NCBI GenBank assembly: GCA_011773795.1
Contig: WVWW01000110.1
Span: forward strand, 311-20,712
Direction of reading: 5' to 3'
Length of the DNA stretch: 20,402 nucleotides
Origin: Acidobacteriota bacterium
GTDB lineage: Bacteria > Acidobacteriota > Polarisedimenticolia > Polarisedimenticolales > Polarisedimenticolaceae
Shown: piece after piece, positions 6,632 through 14,301 of the stretch
How the letters are laid out: every line of letters begins with the position of its first letter
Numbering within the stretch: position 1 is the first letter of the stretch
The notes under the pieces: generated by a model
Told to the model about the DNA's origin: nothing
Database searches by the model: none
The model's input: only the letters and a program-made list of their open reading frames with translations
Position numbers and translations under genes: made by a program

Positions 6632-8142
6632 CCCTCGAGGCCGTAAATACCGCCCAGCTTGGTCTTCAGGTAGTCCATGAACGGTCTGTGATCGAGCGGC
6701 CGGCCCGTCAACTCCACGCACAACGCCTCGGCGGGCAACTGACGGCCGCGTTGGTGGATCCTCGAGCGCAGCCACCCGAGCAGCTCCGCGAACTCGCCGC
6801 GCCCGATGCGCTCCGGTAGATCGGGGAGATCGACGAGGATCGCGTCCCAGAACTGGGCGGAGTAGAGCGTCCCGAGCGTGTACGTCGGGAAGTACCCGAT
6901 CGCGCCCATCGACCAGTGGATGTCCTGCAGGCACCCGCGTGCGGCGTCGGGCACGTCAAGCCCGAGGTCATTCTCGATCCGCTCGTCCCAGGCTCCGGGC
7001 AAATCGGCCACGGCGAGATCGCCACGCAGCATCGCGCGTTCGAGGTCGAAACGGAGCATCACATGGAGGTTGTAAGTCGCCTCATCGCTCTCGACGCGAA
7101 TCAGGTTGGGGCGCACGATGTTCGCCGCGCGGTAGAGCGCCTCGGCATCGTACGCGGCAAACGCGTCGCCGGTCGCGGCGGCCAGGCGCGGCTCCAGCCA
7201 GGTCCAGAACTCGCGCGAACGACCGACCTGGTTCTCCCACATGCGCGACTGGCTCTCGTGGATCCCCAGACCCAGCGACTCGCCGAGCGGCTCGCCCCAG
7301 TGCTCACTCTTCGGCAGGCCCTGCTCGTACATCCCGTGGCCGGCCTCGTGCATCGTCGAGCTGAGCGCCTCGGCGAAACCGGCCGGCGTGTAGCGCGAGG
7401 TGATGCGCGTGTCGCCGGGGGCGATGCCCGACGAGAACGGATGCGTCGAGACGTCGAGCCGCCCCGCCTCGAGATCGAAACCGATCAGCTCGAGGATCTC
7501 GCGGTTGAACGCCTTCTGCGTCTCGATCGGGACCTCCACCTTGCAGGGTCCGTCGTCCGGCTCGGGCTTGCGGCCGATCGCGTCGATCAGCGGCACCAGG
7601 GCCTCGCGCAGCGGTGCGAAGGTGGACTCCACGACGTCGGCGGTCATCCCGGGCTCGAACTCGTCGAGCAAGGCATCGTAGAGCTCGCCGCCCTCCGGGA
7701 CGCCGAAGTACTCGGCCTTTCGCCGCGCCAGCCCGAGCAGCTTCTCGAGCCACGGCCGGAACGTCGAGAAGTCGCTGTCCGACCGTGCCGCCTTCCACGC
7801 TTCAAGCGCGTGCGAGGTTGTCTGGCTGAACTCGGCGACGAACTCCGTCGGCAGCTTTCGCGCCTTGTCGTAGTCGTGACGGATCTCGCGCAGGTTCGCG
7901 GCCGTCGCCGCGTCAGTATTCAGGGCCTCATCGGCCTCGCAATCGCTCAGCAGTTCGCCCAGCTCGGGTGCGGTCGCGCGCTCGTGCGCCAGCCTGCTGA
8001 GCAGCGACAGCTCGTCGGCACGCGCGGCCGCCGCACGCGGCGGCATCATCGTTTCCTGATCCCAGCCCAGCAGGCCCAGCGCGGAGTTGAGCGCGGCGAG
8101 CTCGCGCAGGTGCTGCCGGAGCGCCTCGTAACGTTTGGACAT
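6628..8142 (-). CDS. M32-family metallocarboxypeptidase (Taq carboxypeptidase type)
   Basis: The protein has 504 residues, the usual M32 length. The ATG at 8142 is preceded by GGAGAGAG (8155-8148). The zinc site is HEAGH at residues 265-269. The third-ligand motif is HESQSRMWEN from His295, with Glu296. Other family landmarks are IRVESDEATYNLHVMLRFDLE (residues 348-368) and GYFPTYTLGTLYSAQ near residue 416. The N-terminal helical part contains LLGWDQETMMPP, also typical. These cytoplasmic enzymes remove C-terminal residues with broad specificity, sparing proline. The gene opens the minus-strand run with EamA (GTGA overlap). A peptidase coupled to a small-molecule exporter could process and export amino acids, but that is inference. 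Confidence 0.96.
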   Translation of the reverse strand: MSKRYEALRQHLRELAALNSALGLLGWDQETMMPPRAAAARADELSLLSRLAHERATAPELGELLSDCEADEALNTDAATAANLREIRHDYDKARKLPTEFVAEFSQTTSHALEAWKAARSDSDFSTFRPWLEKLLGLARRKAEYFGVPEGGELYDALLDEFEPGMTADVVESTFAPLREALVPLIDAIGRKPEPDDGPCKVEVPIETQKAFNREILELIGFDLEAGRLDVSTHPFSSGIAPGDTRITSRYTPAGFAEALSSTMHEAGHGMYEQGLPKSEHWGEPLGESLGLGIHESQSRMWENQVGRSREFWTWLEPRLAAATGDAFAAYDAEALYRAANIVRPNLIRVESDEATYNLHVMLRFDLERAMLRGDLAVADLPGAWDERIENDLGLDVPDAARGCLQDIHWSMGAIGYFPTYTLGTLYSAQFWDAILVDLPDLPERIGRGEFAELLGWLRSRIHQRGRQLPAEALCVELTGRPLDHRPFMDYLKTKLGGIYGLEG

Positions 8143-8183
8143 GGGTCTCTCTCCAGTCAGTCTCGGAAGACGCATCCTATACG

Positions 8184-8209
8184 AAAAACCCCGCGCCGCA
8201 GCGCGGGGT
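8184..8209 (-). terminator. Rho-independent terminator of the DUF418 gene
   Basis: On the minus strand a perfect 9-bp stem (ACCCCGCGC at 8188-8196 pairing with GCGCGGGGT at 8201-8209) with a four-base loop is followed by five T residues (8188-8184). It begins about 20 bases after the DUF418 stop codon. Transcription from the DUF418 gene therefore ends before the M32 peptidase gene, which starts at 8142. Confidence 0.85.
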
Positions 8210-8230
8210 CCAGCGTTCGTTGTCAGGAAT

Positions 8231-9484
8231 TCAAACAGCCCGGCGTCTCATGGGCTGGAACTTGCCGTACGTCACGCTGCGCCAGAGCCACTCCATCGGG
8301 CCGAAGCGGAAGCGCCGGAGCCAGGCGTTCGAGAGTGCGACCTGAATCACGAACATCCCCAGCGTCATGAGCAGGCCCAAGGTCAACGAGACCCGGCCGT
8401 AGAGCCCGGCGCCGTAGCCGTTGGCCAGGGTGGTGAAGACGATCGTGTGCATCAGGTAGTTGGTCAACGCCATCCTGCCGACGGCAGCGATCGGGGCGAC
8501 GAAGCGGTGCGTGCGGGGGGAGTGAAAGGCGATCAGCAGCAGGAAGATGTACGTGAAGGCGCCGCTCAGCTGCCCGACCAGCATGAGCACCGAGTTCAGT
8601 AGCAGGGGTGGCGTCGGGATCATCGGATCGAACCGCCCGTAGAGCAGGACCATGCCCCCGGTGCTCGAGACGGCGACCGGGATCAACCACATCAGCGAGC
8701 GCCGGATCTTCGGCAACAGCGCGGCGCTGTCGTGGAACAGGCGGTGACGGTGGAACAGCAATCCGATGATGAAGATGCCGAGGAGCATCGGGAGTCCGAA
8801 GATGAAGTAAGCGGCGATCTGCGCCCACTGTCGGAAGTTGAGGCGCAGCGTCTCCGCGAAGCCGGCAACGGGGTAGCGCTCGTAAGATTCGTCCAGTTTG
8901 GCACGGACGGAGGCGGACTGCTCCTCCCATTGGGTCTGCATCTCTTCCGCCACCTCGGGGATCGTGCCGGCGACCGCGATCAACAGCACGACGCCGGTGA
9001 AGAGAATCGTCGGGAATGCAAGGAGAATCGCGGACCAGACCTTCAGTGTCCGCGGCTTTGCGTTGCGAAAGAGGAACAGGAGTAGCCCGCAGATCGCGTA
9101 CCAGGTGAGGATGTCGCCGAACCACAGGATCCAGGCGTGGAACAGGCCGATGGCCAACAAGCCGAGCATCCGCCGTGTCCAGAAGCGACCGAACGTCACG
9201 CCGCGCGATGTGAAGCGCTCCAGTTGGATCGCGAGGCCGAAACCGAAGAGGATTGAAAAGGTCGTGTAGAACTTGGTCTGAGCGAAGAAGAGGATCGCCC
9301 TCTTGGTCCACAGCTCCGCCGCGCTGTCGAATGCGGCGGGGCCGAGGATCTCCACATAGATCGGTGCGAAGAACACCCCCATGTTGACGACGAGGATGCC
9401 GAGGATCGCGGCGCCGCGGACCACGTCCACGTGGTGCAAACGCTCGGCGCCCGCGACGGGCGCGACGGCTTCGCCAATGGACAT
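8231..9484 (-). CDS. DUF418 / YeiB-family polytopic membrane protein
   Basis: From ATG 9484 the protein has 417 residues; the frame stays open upstream only because it runs antisense through the acyltransferase gene. Family landmarks are an N-terminal LHHVDVVRGAAILGILVVNMG (residues 16-36), an AQTKFYTTFSILFGFGLAIQLER loop-helix (68-90), about ten hydrophobic helices and a C-terminal DUF418 block ending with FRFGPMEWLWRSVTYGKFQPM. YeiB proteins are related in architecture to membrane acyltransferases of the Acyl_transf_3/OpgC kind, but their reaction is not established. No strong Shine-Dalgarno lies next to the ATG (GGAG is 14 bases away). It is divergent from the lipid acyltransferase operon and ends at a clear terminator. 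Confidence 0.92.
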   Translation of the reverse strand: MSIGEAVAPVAGAERLHHVDVVRGAAILGILVVNMGVFFAPIYVEILGPAAFDSAAELWTKRAILFFAQTKFYTTFSILFGFGLAIQLERFTSRGVTFGRFWTRRMLGLLAIGLFHAWILWFGDILTWYAICGLLLFLFRNAKPRTLKVWSAILLAFPTILFTGVVLLIAVAGTIPEVAEEMQTQWEEQSASVRAKLDESYERYPVAGFAETLRLNFRQWAQIAAYFIFGLPMLLGIFIIGLLFHRHRLFHDSAALLPKIRRSLMWLIPVAVSSTGGMVLLYGRFDPMIPTPPLLLNSVLMLVGQLSGAFTYIFLLLIAFHSPRTHRFVAPIAAVGRMALTNYLMHTIVFTTLANGYGAGLYGRVSLTLGLLMTLGMFVIQVALSNAWLRRFRFGPMEWLWRSVTYGKFQPMRRRAV

Positions 9485-9571
9485 GGCGTCGATATTAACT
9501 CCATTTTTGTGCCCCCAAAATACGTGGTTAGCCCTATAGTCAAAAGGTTCTAAGATGTTTGCGGTGCCGCC
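9485..9571. promoter_or_regulatory. AT-rich divergent promoter region between DUF418 gene and olsB-like gene
   Basis: This 87-base gap is clearly AT-richer than the genes beside it. For the minus strand, TTGACT (9543-9538) and TATTTT (9522-9517) are spaced by 15 bases, somewhat short. For the plus strand, TATAGT at 9535-9540 resembles a -10 element about 30 bases before the GTG start, without a good -35. The two candidate elements overlap, so the two directions could compete. All of this is pattern-based. Confidence 0.35.
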
Positions 9572-10366
9572 GTGACCCAACCAAAAACCTATCCCGTATT
9601 CGCGCATGGTCTGCCCGAACCCGGCGACGTGCGCGGCAAGTACCGGTTCCGTTTCGCCACCACACCCGAGGAGCTGGAGGCGATCCAGCGGTTGCGCTTC
9701 GAGGTATTCAACCTCGAGCTCGGCGAGGGCCTGGAGGAGTCCTATGCGACGGGGCTCGATCAGGACCGTTTCGATCCCGTCTGCCACCATCTGATGGTGG
9801 TCGACGTCGCCGCGGACAAGGTCGTCGGCACGTATCGCATCCAGACCCATGACATGGCCGCGGCCTACGGCGGGTTCTACTCGGCAGACGAGTTCGATCT
9901 CGACGGCCTGCCGGAGGACGTCCGGTCCAACGCGATCGAGGTCGGTCGAGCCGTCGTCGCGCTGGAGTACCGCAACCAGAAGGTGCTGTTCCTGTTGTGG
10001 CGCGGGCTGGCCGCCTACATGGAGAAGAACGCCAAGCGCTACCTGTTCGGTTGCTGTTCGCTGACCAGCCAGGACCCCGCCATGGGTAAACGGGTGATGG
10101 ATTACCTCGAGGAGCGGGACCACTGCCATCCCGACTACCGGGTGCAGCCCCAACCCGACTGGGTTTGTTACGAAGCTGGGTTCGATCCCGGCCCACCTCC
10201 GGAGCCGGTGAAGCTCCCGAAACTGTTCCGCACCTACATGCGTTACGGCGCCAAGGTATGCGGTCCACCGGCCATCGACCGCACCTTCAAGACCATCGAC
10301 TACCTCGTGCTCCTCGACGTGAGCCAGCTTGACGGAGTGACGCGTGCGTTATTCTTCGGAGGATGA
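9572..10366 (+). CDS. olsB: OlsB-like N-acyltransferase (GNAT fold), first step of aminolipid synthesis
   Basis: The protein has 264 residues from GTG 9572. It matches the OlsB/hemolysin-like GNAT group: YRFRFATTPEELEAIQRLRFEVFNLELGEG (residues 24-53), DQDRFDPVCHHLMVVD, VVGTYRIQT, GGFYSADEFDL, AIEVGRAVVALEYRNQKVLFLLWRGLAAYM, and YLFGCCSL. OlsB transfers a 3-hydroxyacyl chain from acyl carrier protein to the alpha-amino group of ornithine, giving lyso-ornithine lipid; relatives act on glycine or other amino acids, so the acceptor is not certain. The next gene overlaps by ATGA and encodes the OlsA-type O-acyltransferase, which supports the assignment. No clear Shine-Dalgarno precedes the GTG, so the start is less sure than the family. 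Related GNATs of exosortase loci or FeeM-type synthases are the main alternatives. Confidence 0.85.
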   Translation: MTQPKTYPVFAHGLPEPGDVRGKYRFRFATTPEELEAIQRLRFEVFNLELGEGLEESYATGLDQDRFDPVCHHLMVVDVAADKVVGTYRIQTHDMAAAYGGFYSADEFDLDGLPEDVRSNAIEVGRAVVALEYRNQKVLFLLWRGLAAYMEKNAKRYLFGCCSLTSQDPAMGKRVMDYLEERDHCHPDYRVQPQPDWVCYEAGFDPGPPPEPVKLPKLFRTYMRYGAKVCGPPAIDRTFKTIDYLVLLDVSQLDGVTRALFFGG

Positions 10367-11121
10367 AGTGGCCTCGAGTCATCCTCAGAGCAGTCGCGGT
10401 GAGCATCGTGTGCTCGATGACGTACGTCGCCGCCACCGCCGGAGGGCTGATCGCCCGCCTGCGGGGCCGCCGCGGCGACCGCTGGCGGACCGCGGTCTTC
10501 CAGCAGGCCTCGAAGATCATTTCGGGGATCATGGGCATGCGGGTGAAGGTCACCGGCGAGCCCCCGGAGGCCCCTTTCGTGCTGGTCTCCAACCACCTGA
10601 GCTATGTGGACGTGATTCTGATAGGCTCTCAGGTCCGCTGTGTTTTCATCTCCAAGGCGGAGGTCCAGGACTGGCCGTTGATCGGCAGCATCGTTCGTTC
10701 GCTGGGCACCCTGTTCCTGGACCGGGACGTCAAGCGAACCCTGCCGCAGATGGTGAAGAGCATGGAGGAGGTGCTAGAAAGCGGTCGAGGGGTGGTTTTT
10801 TTCCCGGAAGGCACCACCGGCCGCGGCGACCGGGTCGCCCCGTTTCGCCCGTCCCTGCTGGAGCCGGCCGTGCGGAGCCAGCGTCCCGTGCACTACGCCA
10901 GCGTGACCTACCGCACCCGCGAGGAGTGTCTTCCCGCGGAACGGGCTATCTGCTGGTGGGGTGATATGAAGTTCATGTCCCACATCGTGCAACTCTTGGC
11001 GATGCCAGGATTTGACGCTAGCCTGACGTTCGGAACGGAAGCTATCCGCGCGGGCGACCGCAAGGTCTTGGCGACGCGTCTGCACCACGCGATCGAGCAG
11101 CAGTTCGAAGCGGTGGGTTGA
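10363..11121 (+). CDS. olsA: OlsA/PlsC-like 1-acylglycerol-3-phosphate-type O-acyltransferase
   Basis: The protein has 252 residues and overlaps the olsB-like stop by ATGA, with GGAGG directly before the ATG. An N-terminal hydrophobic segment (about 6-30) would anchor it at the inner face of the membrane. The LPLAT motifs are present: NHLSYVD at residues 77-83 (His78 and Asp83, the HX4D catalytic dyad), VFISKAEVQDWPLIGSI, GTLFLDRD and FPEGTTGRGD (147-156). PlsC-type enzymes acylate lysophosphatidate; OlsA acylates the hydroxyl of lyso-ornithine lipid to give the mature lipid. The coupling with an OlsB-like gene favours the OlsA role, but a phospholipid function cannot be excluded from sequence alone. 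Confidence 0.87.
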   Translation: MKWPRVILRAVAVSIVCSMTYVAATAGGLIARLRGRRGDRWRTAVFQQASKIISGIMGMRVKVTGEPPEAPFVLVSNHLSYVDVILIGSQVRCVFISKAEVQDWPLIGSIVRSLGTLFLDRDVKRTLPQMVKSMEEVLESGRGVVFFPEGTTGRGDRVAPFRPSLLEPAVRSQRPVHYASVTYRTREECLPAERAICWWGDMKFMSHIVQLLAMPGFDASLTFGTEAIRAGDRKVLATRLHHAIEQQFEAVG

Positions 11122-11132
11122 GGAGTTCTTCG

Positions 11133-11675
11133 ATGAGTCTCAAGCGGCACCCGGCCGACGACAGCATCGGTTACCTACGTCAGGGCGCCGAGCTCGTCCG
11201 AAAGATGGACGACGGTCTGTTCACGCGCTCAGCTGGCGGCACGTTCCGCGGCGGTGTCGGAAGCCAATTCCGCCACTGCATCGACTTCTACGAGTGCCTC
11301 CTCCACGGCCTCGAGAACGACGACGCGGTGGACTACGCCGCGCGAAGCCGGGACAAGCGACTGGAGACCGAGCGCGCAGCGGCCGCCGACCGGCTGGAGC
11401 AGATCGCCGACCGGCTCGCGGCGATCGACGTATCGGCGCTCGATCGTCCGTTGAAGGTACGTTCCGAAAAACCCGTCGAAGGGGTTCCCGAGTGGTGTGG
11501 TTCGACTTTGCACCGCGAGCTACAGTTCCTCATGAGCCACACGGTGCACCACTACGCGTTGATTGTCTCGCTACTGGAGCGTCTCGGCTACGAGCTCGAA
11601 CCCGAACAAGCGGGCTTCGGCATCGCACCTTCCACACTCGCGCACTGGAACGAGGCTGACCAACTGGCCGGATGA
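11133..11675 (+). CDS. DinB-fold putative metal-dependent protein
   Basis: The protein has 180 residues. ATG 11133 is chosen because GAGGAG lies seven bases upstream, 11 bases after the previous stop. It is a four-helix DinB/YfiT-like protein with the typical metal triad: His48 in SQFRHCIDFYE, and His136 and His140 in LMSHTVHHYALI. Family members include thiol-dependent transferases and hydrolases (bacillithiol or mycothiol dependent) and many of unknown reaction. It sits between the two acyltransferases and the fused hydrolase-VTT-ATP-grasp gene and overlaps the latter by ATGA, so it very probably acts in the same process. Its chemistry is unknown. Confidence 0.8.
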   Translation: MSLKRHPADDSIGYLRQGAELVRKMDDGLFTRSAGGTFRGGVGSQFRHCIDFYECLLHGLENDDAVDYAARSRDKRLETERAAAADRLEQIADRLAAIDVSALDRPLKVRSEKPVEGVPEWCGSTLHRELQFLMSHTVHHYALIVSLLERLGYELEPEQAGFGIAPSTLAHWNEADQLAG

Positions 11676-14260
11676 AGCGAAGCCTCGTCCTCGTTCTCGC
11701 CGCGTGGTTCGTGCTTCTCGCGGCGTCTCACCTGATCCGCGCCACACGCAGCGAACCTCGACCGCTCGTCGAGCCGCCCGACCACGTGCTCGATATCGCC
11801 GCGGTGTACGCCGACGGGGAACGCGGCCACCCGTTGCGCTTGGTGTACCGCGATGAAGGGCCGCGCGATGCTCCCGCGGTCCTGCTGTTGCACGGTAGCC
11901 CGGGCTCGCGATTCGATTTTCGTGCGGTCGTCCCGCGGATGCGTGACCGTTATCGCCTGATCGCGCCTGATCTTCCGGGGTTCGGCGCCTCATCCGTCTG
12001 GGCGCCGGACTACTCGATCCGCTCGCACGCGACGTACTGCGTCGAGTTGCTGCAACGTCTCGGCGTCGATCGCGTGCACGTCGTCGGCTTCTCGATGGGC
12101 GGCGGCGTCGGACTCGAGATCTACCGCGCCGCACCCGAACGTGTCGCGTCGCTGACCCTCCTGTCGGCAATCGGCGTCCAGGAGCTCGAGCTGTTCGGCG
12201 ACTACCGCGTCAATCACGTGGTCCACGGCGTGCAGCTCGCGGCGATCCGTTTCGTCGAGGCCGGCGTCCCGCATTTCGGCCTGTTTGACGACCTGTTCTT
12301 CGGCCGGCCCTACGCTCGCAACTTCTACGACACCGACCAGCGACCCTTGCGCGGCATCCTCGAAGGCTTCGAGCCGCCAATGCTGATCCTTCACGGCGAC
12401 GCCGATCCGCTCGTTGCCCCCGCAGCGGCCTACGAGCACGCACGGATCGTGCCGCACGCCGAGCTGGTGATGCTGGCCGACGACCACTTCATGGTGTTCC
12501 GCGACGGGCACGAGATCGTGCCCCGGCTACACGCGTTCCTCGAGGCGGTCGAGGACGGTCGCGCGCCGCGGCGTGCCGATGCCCAAGCCGACCGCATCGT
12601 CCGGGCTGCCGCCGCGTTCGAGCCCCGCGACGTGCCCGCGGCACACGGCTTCGCGCTCGTGCTGCTCCTCGTCTCCATTGCGATGGCGACGCTGGTCAGC
12701 GAAGACCTGACCTGTATCGTCGTCGGGTTGCTCGCCGGGCAGGGGCGGTTGCCGTTCGTGGCGGGCGTCGTGGCCTGCTGCGTCGGCATCTTCATCGGCG
12801 ACATGCTGCTGTTCGCGGCGGGTCGTTGGTTCGGGCGCCCGGCTCTCGCCTACGCCCCGCTGAAGTGGCTGATCCGGCCCGAGCAAGTCGATGCGTCCTC
12901 GCGTTGGCTCAACCGCCGCGGGCCGGCCGTGATCGCGATCAGCCGTTTCGTCCCCGGGCTACGCCTGCCGACCTACTTCGCCGCGGGCGTGTTGAGGACC
13001 AGCGCGTGGCGCTTCGGCATCTACTTCGCTTTGGCCGTCGCTGTCTGGACGCCCCTGCTCGTCGGCATCTCGGCGGTGATCGGCGAACGGGCGTTGGGCT
13101 ATTTCGAGTGGCTCGAGCAGCACCTGCTCGCCGCGTTACTTCTGCTGGGCGTCTGGATCCTGATCATGGTCCGGTTGATCGTGCCTACGTTTACCTGGCG
13201 CGGCCGGCGCCGGCTGCTGGGAACGTGGCGTCGCTGGACGCGCTGGGAGTTCTGGCCGGCGTGGTTGTTCTATCCGCCGGTCGTCCTCTACGTGGCGTGG
13301 CTCGGCCTGCGTTTCCGCAGCCCGTTGCTGTTCACGGCCGCCAACCCGGCGATCGAGGCCTCGGGCTTCATCTCGGAGTCGAAGCACGCCATCCTGCGCG
13401 GCCTTGCCGACTCTCCCGGGTACGTCGCCCGCCACGACTTGGTCCCCGCGGGAGAGTCGTTCGAGCGGCGCCTCGCACGCATCGACGCGTTTCGCGAGAC
13501 TCACGGACTGGACTATCCATTGGTCTTCAAGCCGGACGCGGGGCAGCGTGGCTCGGGGGTGGCGATCGTGCGCGACGAGGAACAGGCGCGTGCCTACCTC
13601 GACGACGCGAGCTTCGACCTGCTCGTCCAGGAATACGTGCCGGGAGACGAATTCGGCTTGTTCTATGTCCGGCGTCCCGGAGAGCCGCGCGGCCGGATCA
13701 TCTCGATCACAGAAAAAAAACTGCCCATCGTGGTCGGCGACGGGTTCTCGACGCTCCGACGGTTGATCCTCTCCGACCCGCGAGCCGTCGCGATCGCCGA
13801 CCACTACTTCCGTCTGCTCGGCGACCGTCGGGAGGACACCCCCGCCGAAGGGGAGCGGGTCCAACTCGTCGAGCTGGGGACCCACTGTCGCGGCGCGATC
13901 TTCCTCGACGGCGCGCGCCTGAACACCCCGGCGCTCACCGAGCGTATCGATCGCATCAGCGCCGGGTTCGACGGGTTCTACTTCGGACGTTACGACGTGC
14001 GCACGGAGGATCCCGAGGCGTTTGCCGCGGGCGAGCGCTTCAAGATCCTGGAGCTCAACGGCGTGACCTCCGAGGCGACCCACATCTACGATCCACGCCA
14101 CACTCTCTTCGCTGCCTGGCGCACGCTGTTCGCGCAGTGGCGGCTGGCATTCGAGATCGGGAGAGCCAACCGCGCGTCGGGTCACTCGCCGGTCGGTCCG
14201 GCCGATCTGCTGCGACTCCTGCGGGACTACCGGAAGAGCTCTCGAACACACCCCCGATAG
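11672..14260 (+). CDS. Tripartite fusion: alpha/beta hydrolase - DedA/VTT membrane domain - ATP-grasp ligase
   Basis: The protein has 862 residues; ATG overlaps the DinB-like stop (ATGA). A signal anchor (4-22) precedes an alpha/beta hydrolase (about 50-292) with HGSPGSRFDF, nucleophile Ser141 in GFSMGG, Asp245 in HGDADP and His272 in ADDHFMVF. A DedA/VTT (SNARE-associated) region follows (about 325-505), with the conserved ISRFVPGLRLPTYFAAGVLR. After another hydrophobic segment (527-546) comes an ATP-grasp domain (about 565-830): YPLVFKPDAGQRGSGVAIV, LLVQEYVPGDEFGLFYV, KKLPIVVGDGFSTLRRLI and a metal-binding FKILELNGVTSE. The VVGDG-STL block recalls cyanophycin-synthetase-like amino acid ligases. 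VTT proteins move or scramble lipids. The hydrolase would be extracytoplasmic and the ligase cytoplasmic. The role in lipid head-group modification and translocation is inferred from the operon. Confidence 0.9.
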   Translation: MKRSLVLVLAAWFVLLAASHLIRATRSEPRPLVEPPDHVLDIAAVYADGERGHPLRLVYRDEGPRDAPAVLLLHGSPGSRFDFRAVVPRMRDRYRLIAPDLPGFGASSVWAPDYSIRSHATYCVELLQRLGVDRVHVVGFSMGGGVGLEIYRAAPERVASLTLLSAIGVQELELFGDYRVNHVVHGVQLAAIRFVEAGVPHFGLFDDLFFGRPYARNFYDTDQRPLRGILEGFEPPMLILHGDADPLVAPAAAYEHARIVPHAELVMLADDHFMVFRDGHEIVPRLHAFLEAVEDGRAPRRADAQADRIVRAAAAFEPRDVPAAHGFALVLLLVSIAMATLVSEDLTCIVVGLLAGQGRLPFVAGVVACCVGIFIGDMLLFAAGRWFGRPALAYAPLKWLIRPEQVDASSRWLNRRGPAVIAISRFVPGLRLPTYFAAGVLRTSAWRFGIYFALAVAVWTPLLVGISAVIGERALGYFEWLEQHLLAALLLLGVWILIMVRLIVPTFTWRGRRRLLGTWRRWTRWEFWPAWLFYPPVVLYVAWLGLRFRSPLLFTAANPAIEASGFISESKHAILRGLADSPGYVARHDLVPAGESFERRLARIDAFRETHGLDYPLVFKPDAGQRGSGVAIVRDEEQARAYLDDASFDLLVQEYVPGDEFGLFYVRRPGEPRGRIISITEKKLPIVVGDGFSTLRRLILSDPRAVAIADHYFRLLGDRREDTPAEGERVQLVELGTHCRGAIFLDGARLNTPALTERIDRISAGFDGFYFGRYDVRTEDPEAFAAGERFKILELNGVTSEATHIYDPRHTLFAAWRTLFAQWRLAFEIGRANRASGHSPVGPADLLRLLRDYRKSSRTHPR
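13714..13720 (+). other. A-run (slippery-type heptamer A_AAA_AAA) inside the ATP-grasp region
   Basis: Eight A residues (13713-13720) encode part of Glu-Lys-Lys in a strongly GC-biased gene. In the reading phase they form A_AAA_AAA, a sequence on which -1 ribosomal or transcriptional slippage is known in bacteria. The -1 frame is open from here through the start of the FKBP gene to 15558. No downstream stem-loop was verified; functional slippage is speculative. Confidence 0.2.
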
Positions 14261-14301
14261 CAGCGGTTGCGACCCGTCCGTTTCCACGGCACATTACTCG
14301 G

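Noticed and set aside
6916..8370. Plus-strand open frame of 484 codons antisense to the M32 peptidase
   Set aside because: Composition typical of a GC-rich shadow frame; the minus strand holds HEAGH and other M32 motifs.
9485..10153. N-terminal extension of the DUF418 frame upstream of ATG 9484
   Set aside because: It would lie antisense over the olsB-like gene and the divergent promoter; the DUF418 family start motif begins just after ATG 9484.
10178..10189. GGGTTCGATCCC, resembling a tRNA T-arm
   Set aside because: It lies inside the conserved olsB-like coding frame and no acceptor, D or anticodon arms are found around it.
12700..12716. Sequence similar to the repeat-element arm (GAAGACCTGACCT)
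   Set aside because: Only a partial match within the VTT coding region, with no inverted partner nearby.
12826..14301. Open plus-strand frame running into the FKBP gene from far upstream
   Set aside because: Overlaps the ATP-grasp region in another frame and is arginine-rich; the signal peptide places the FKBP start at 14302.
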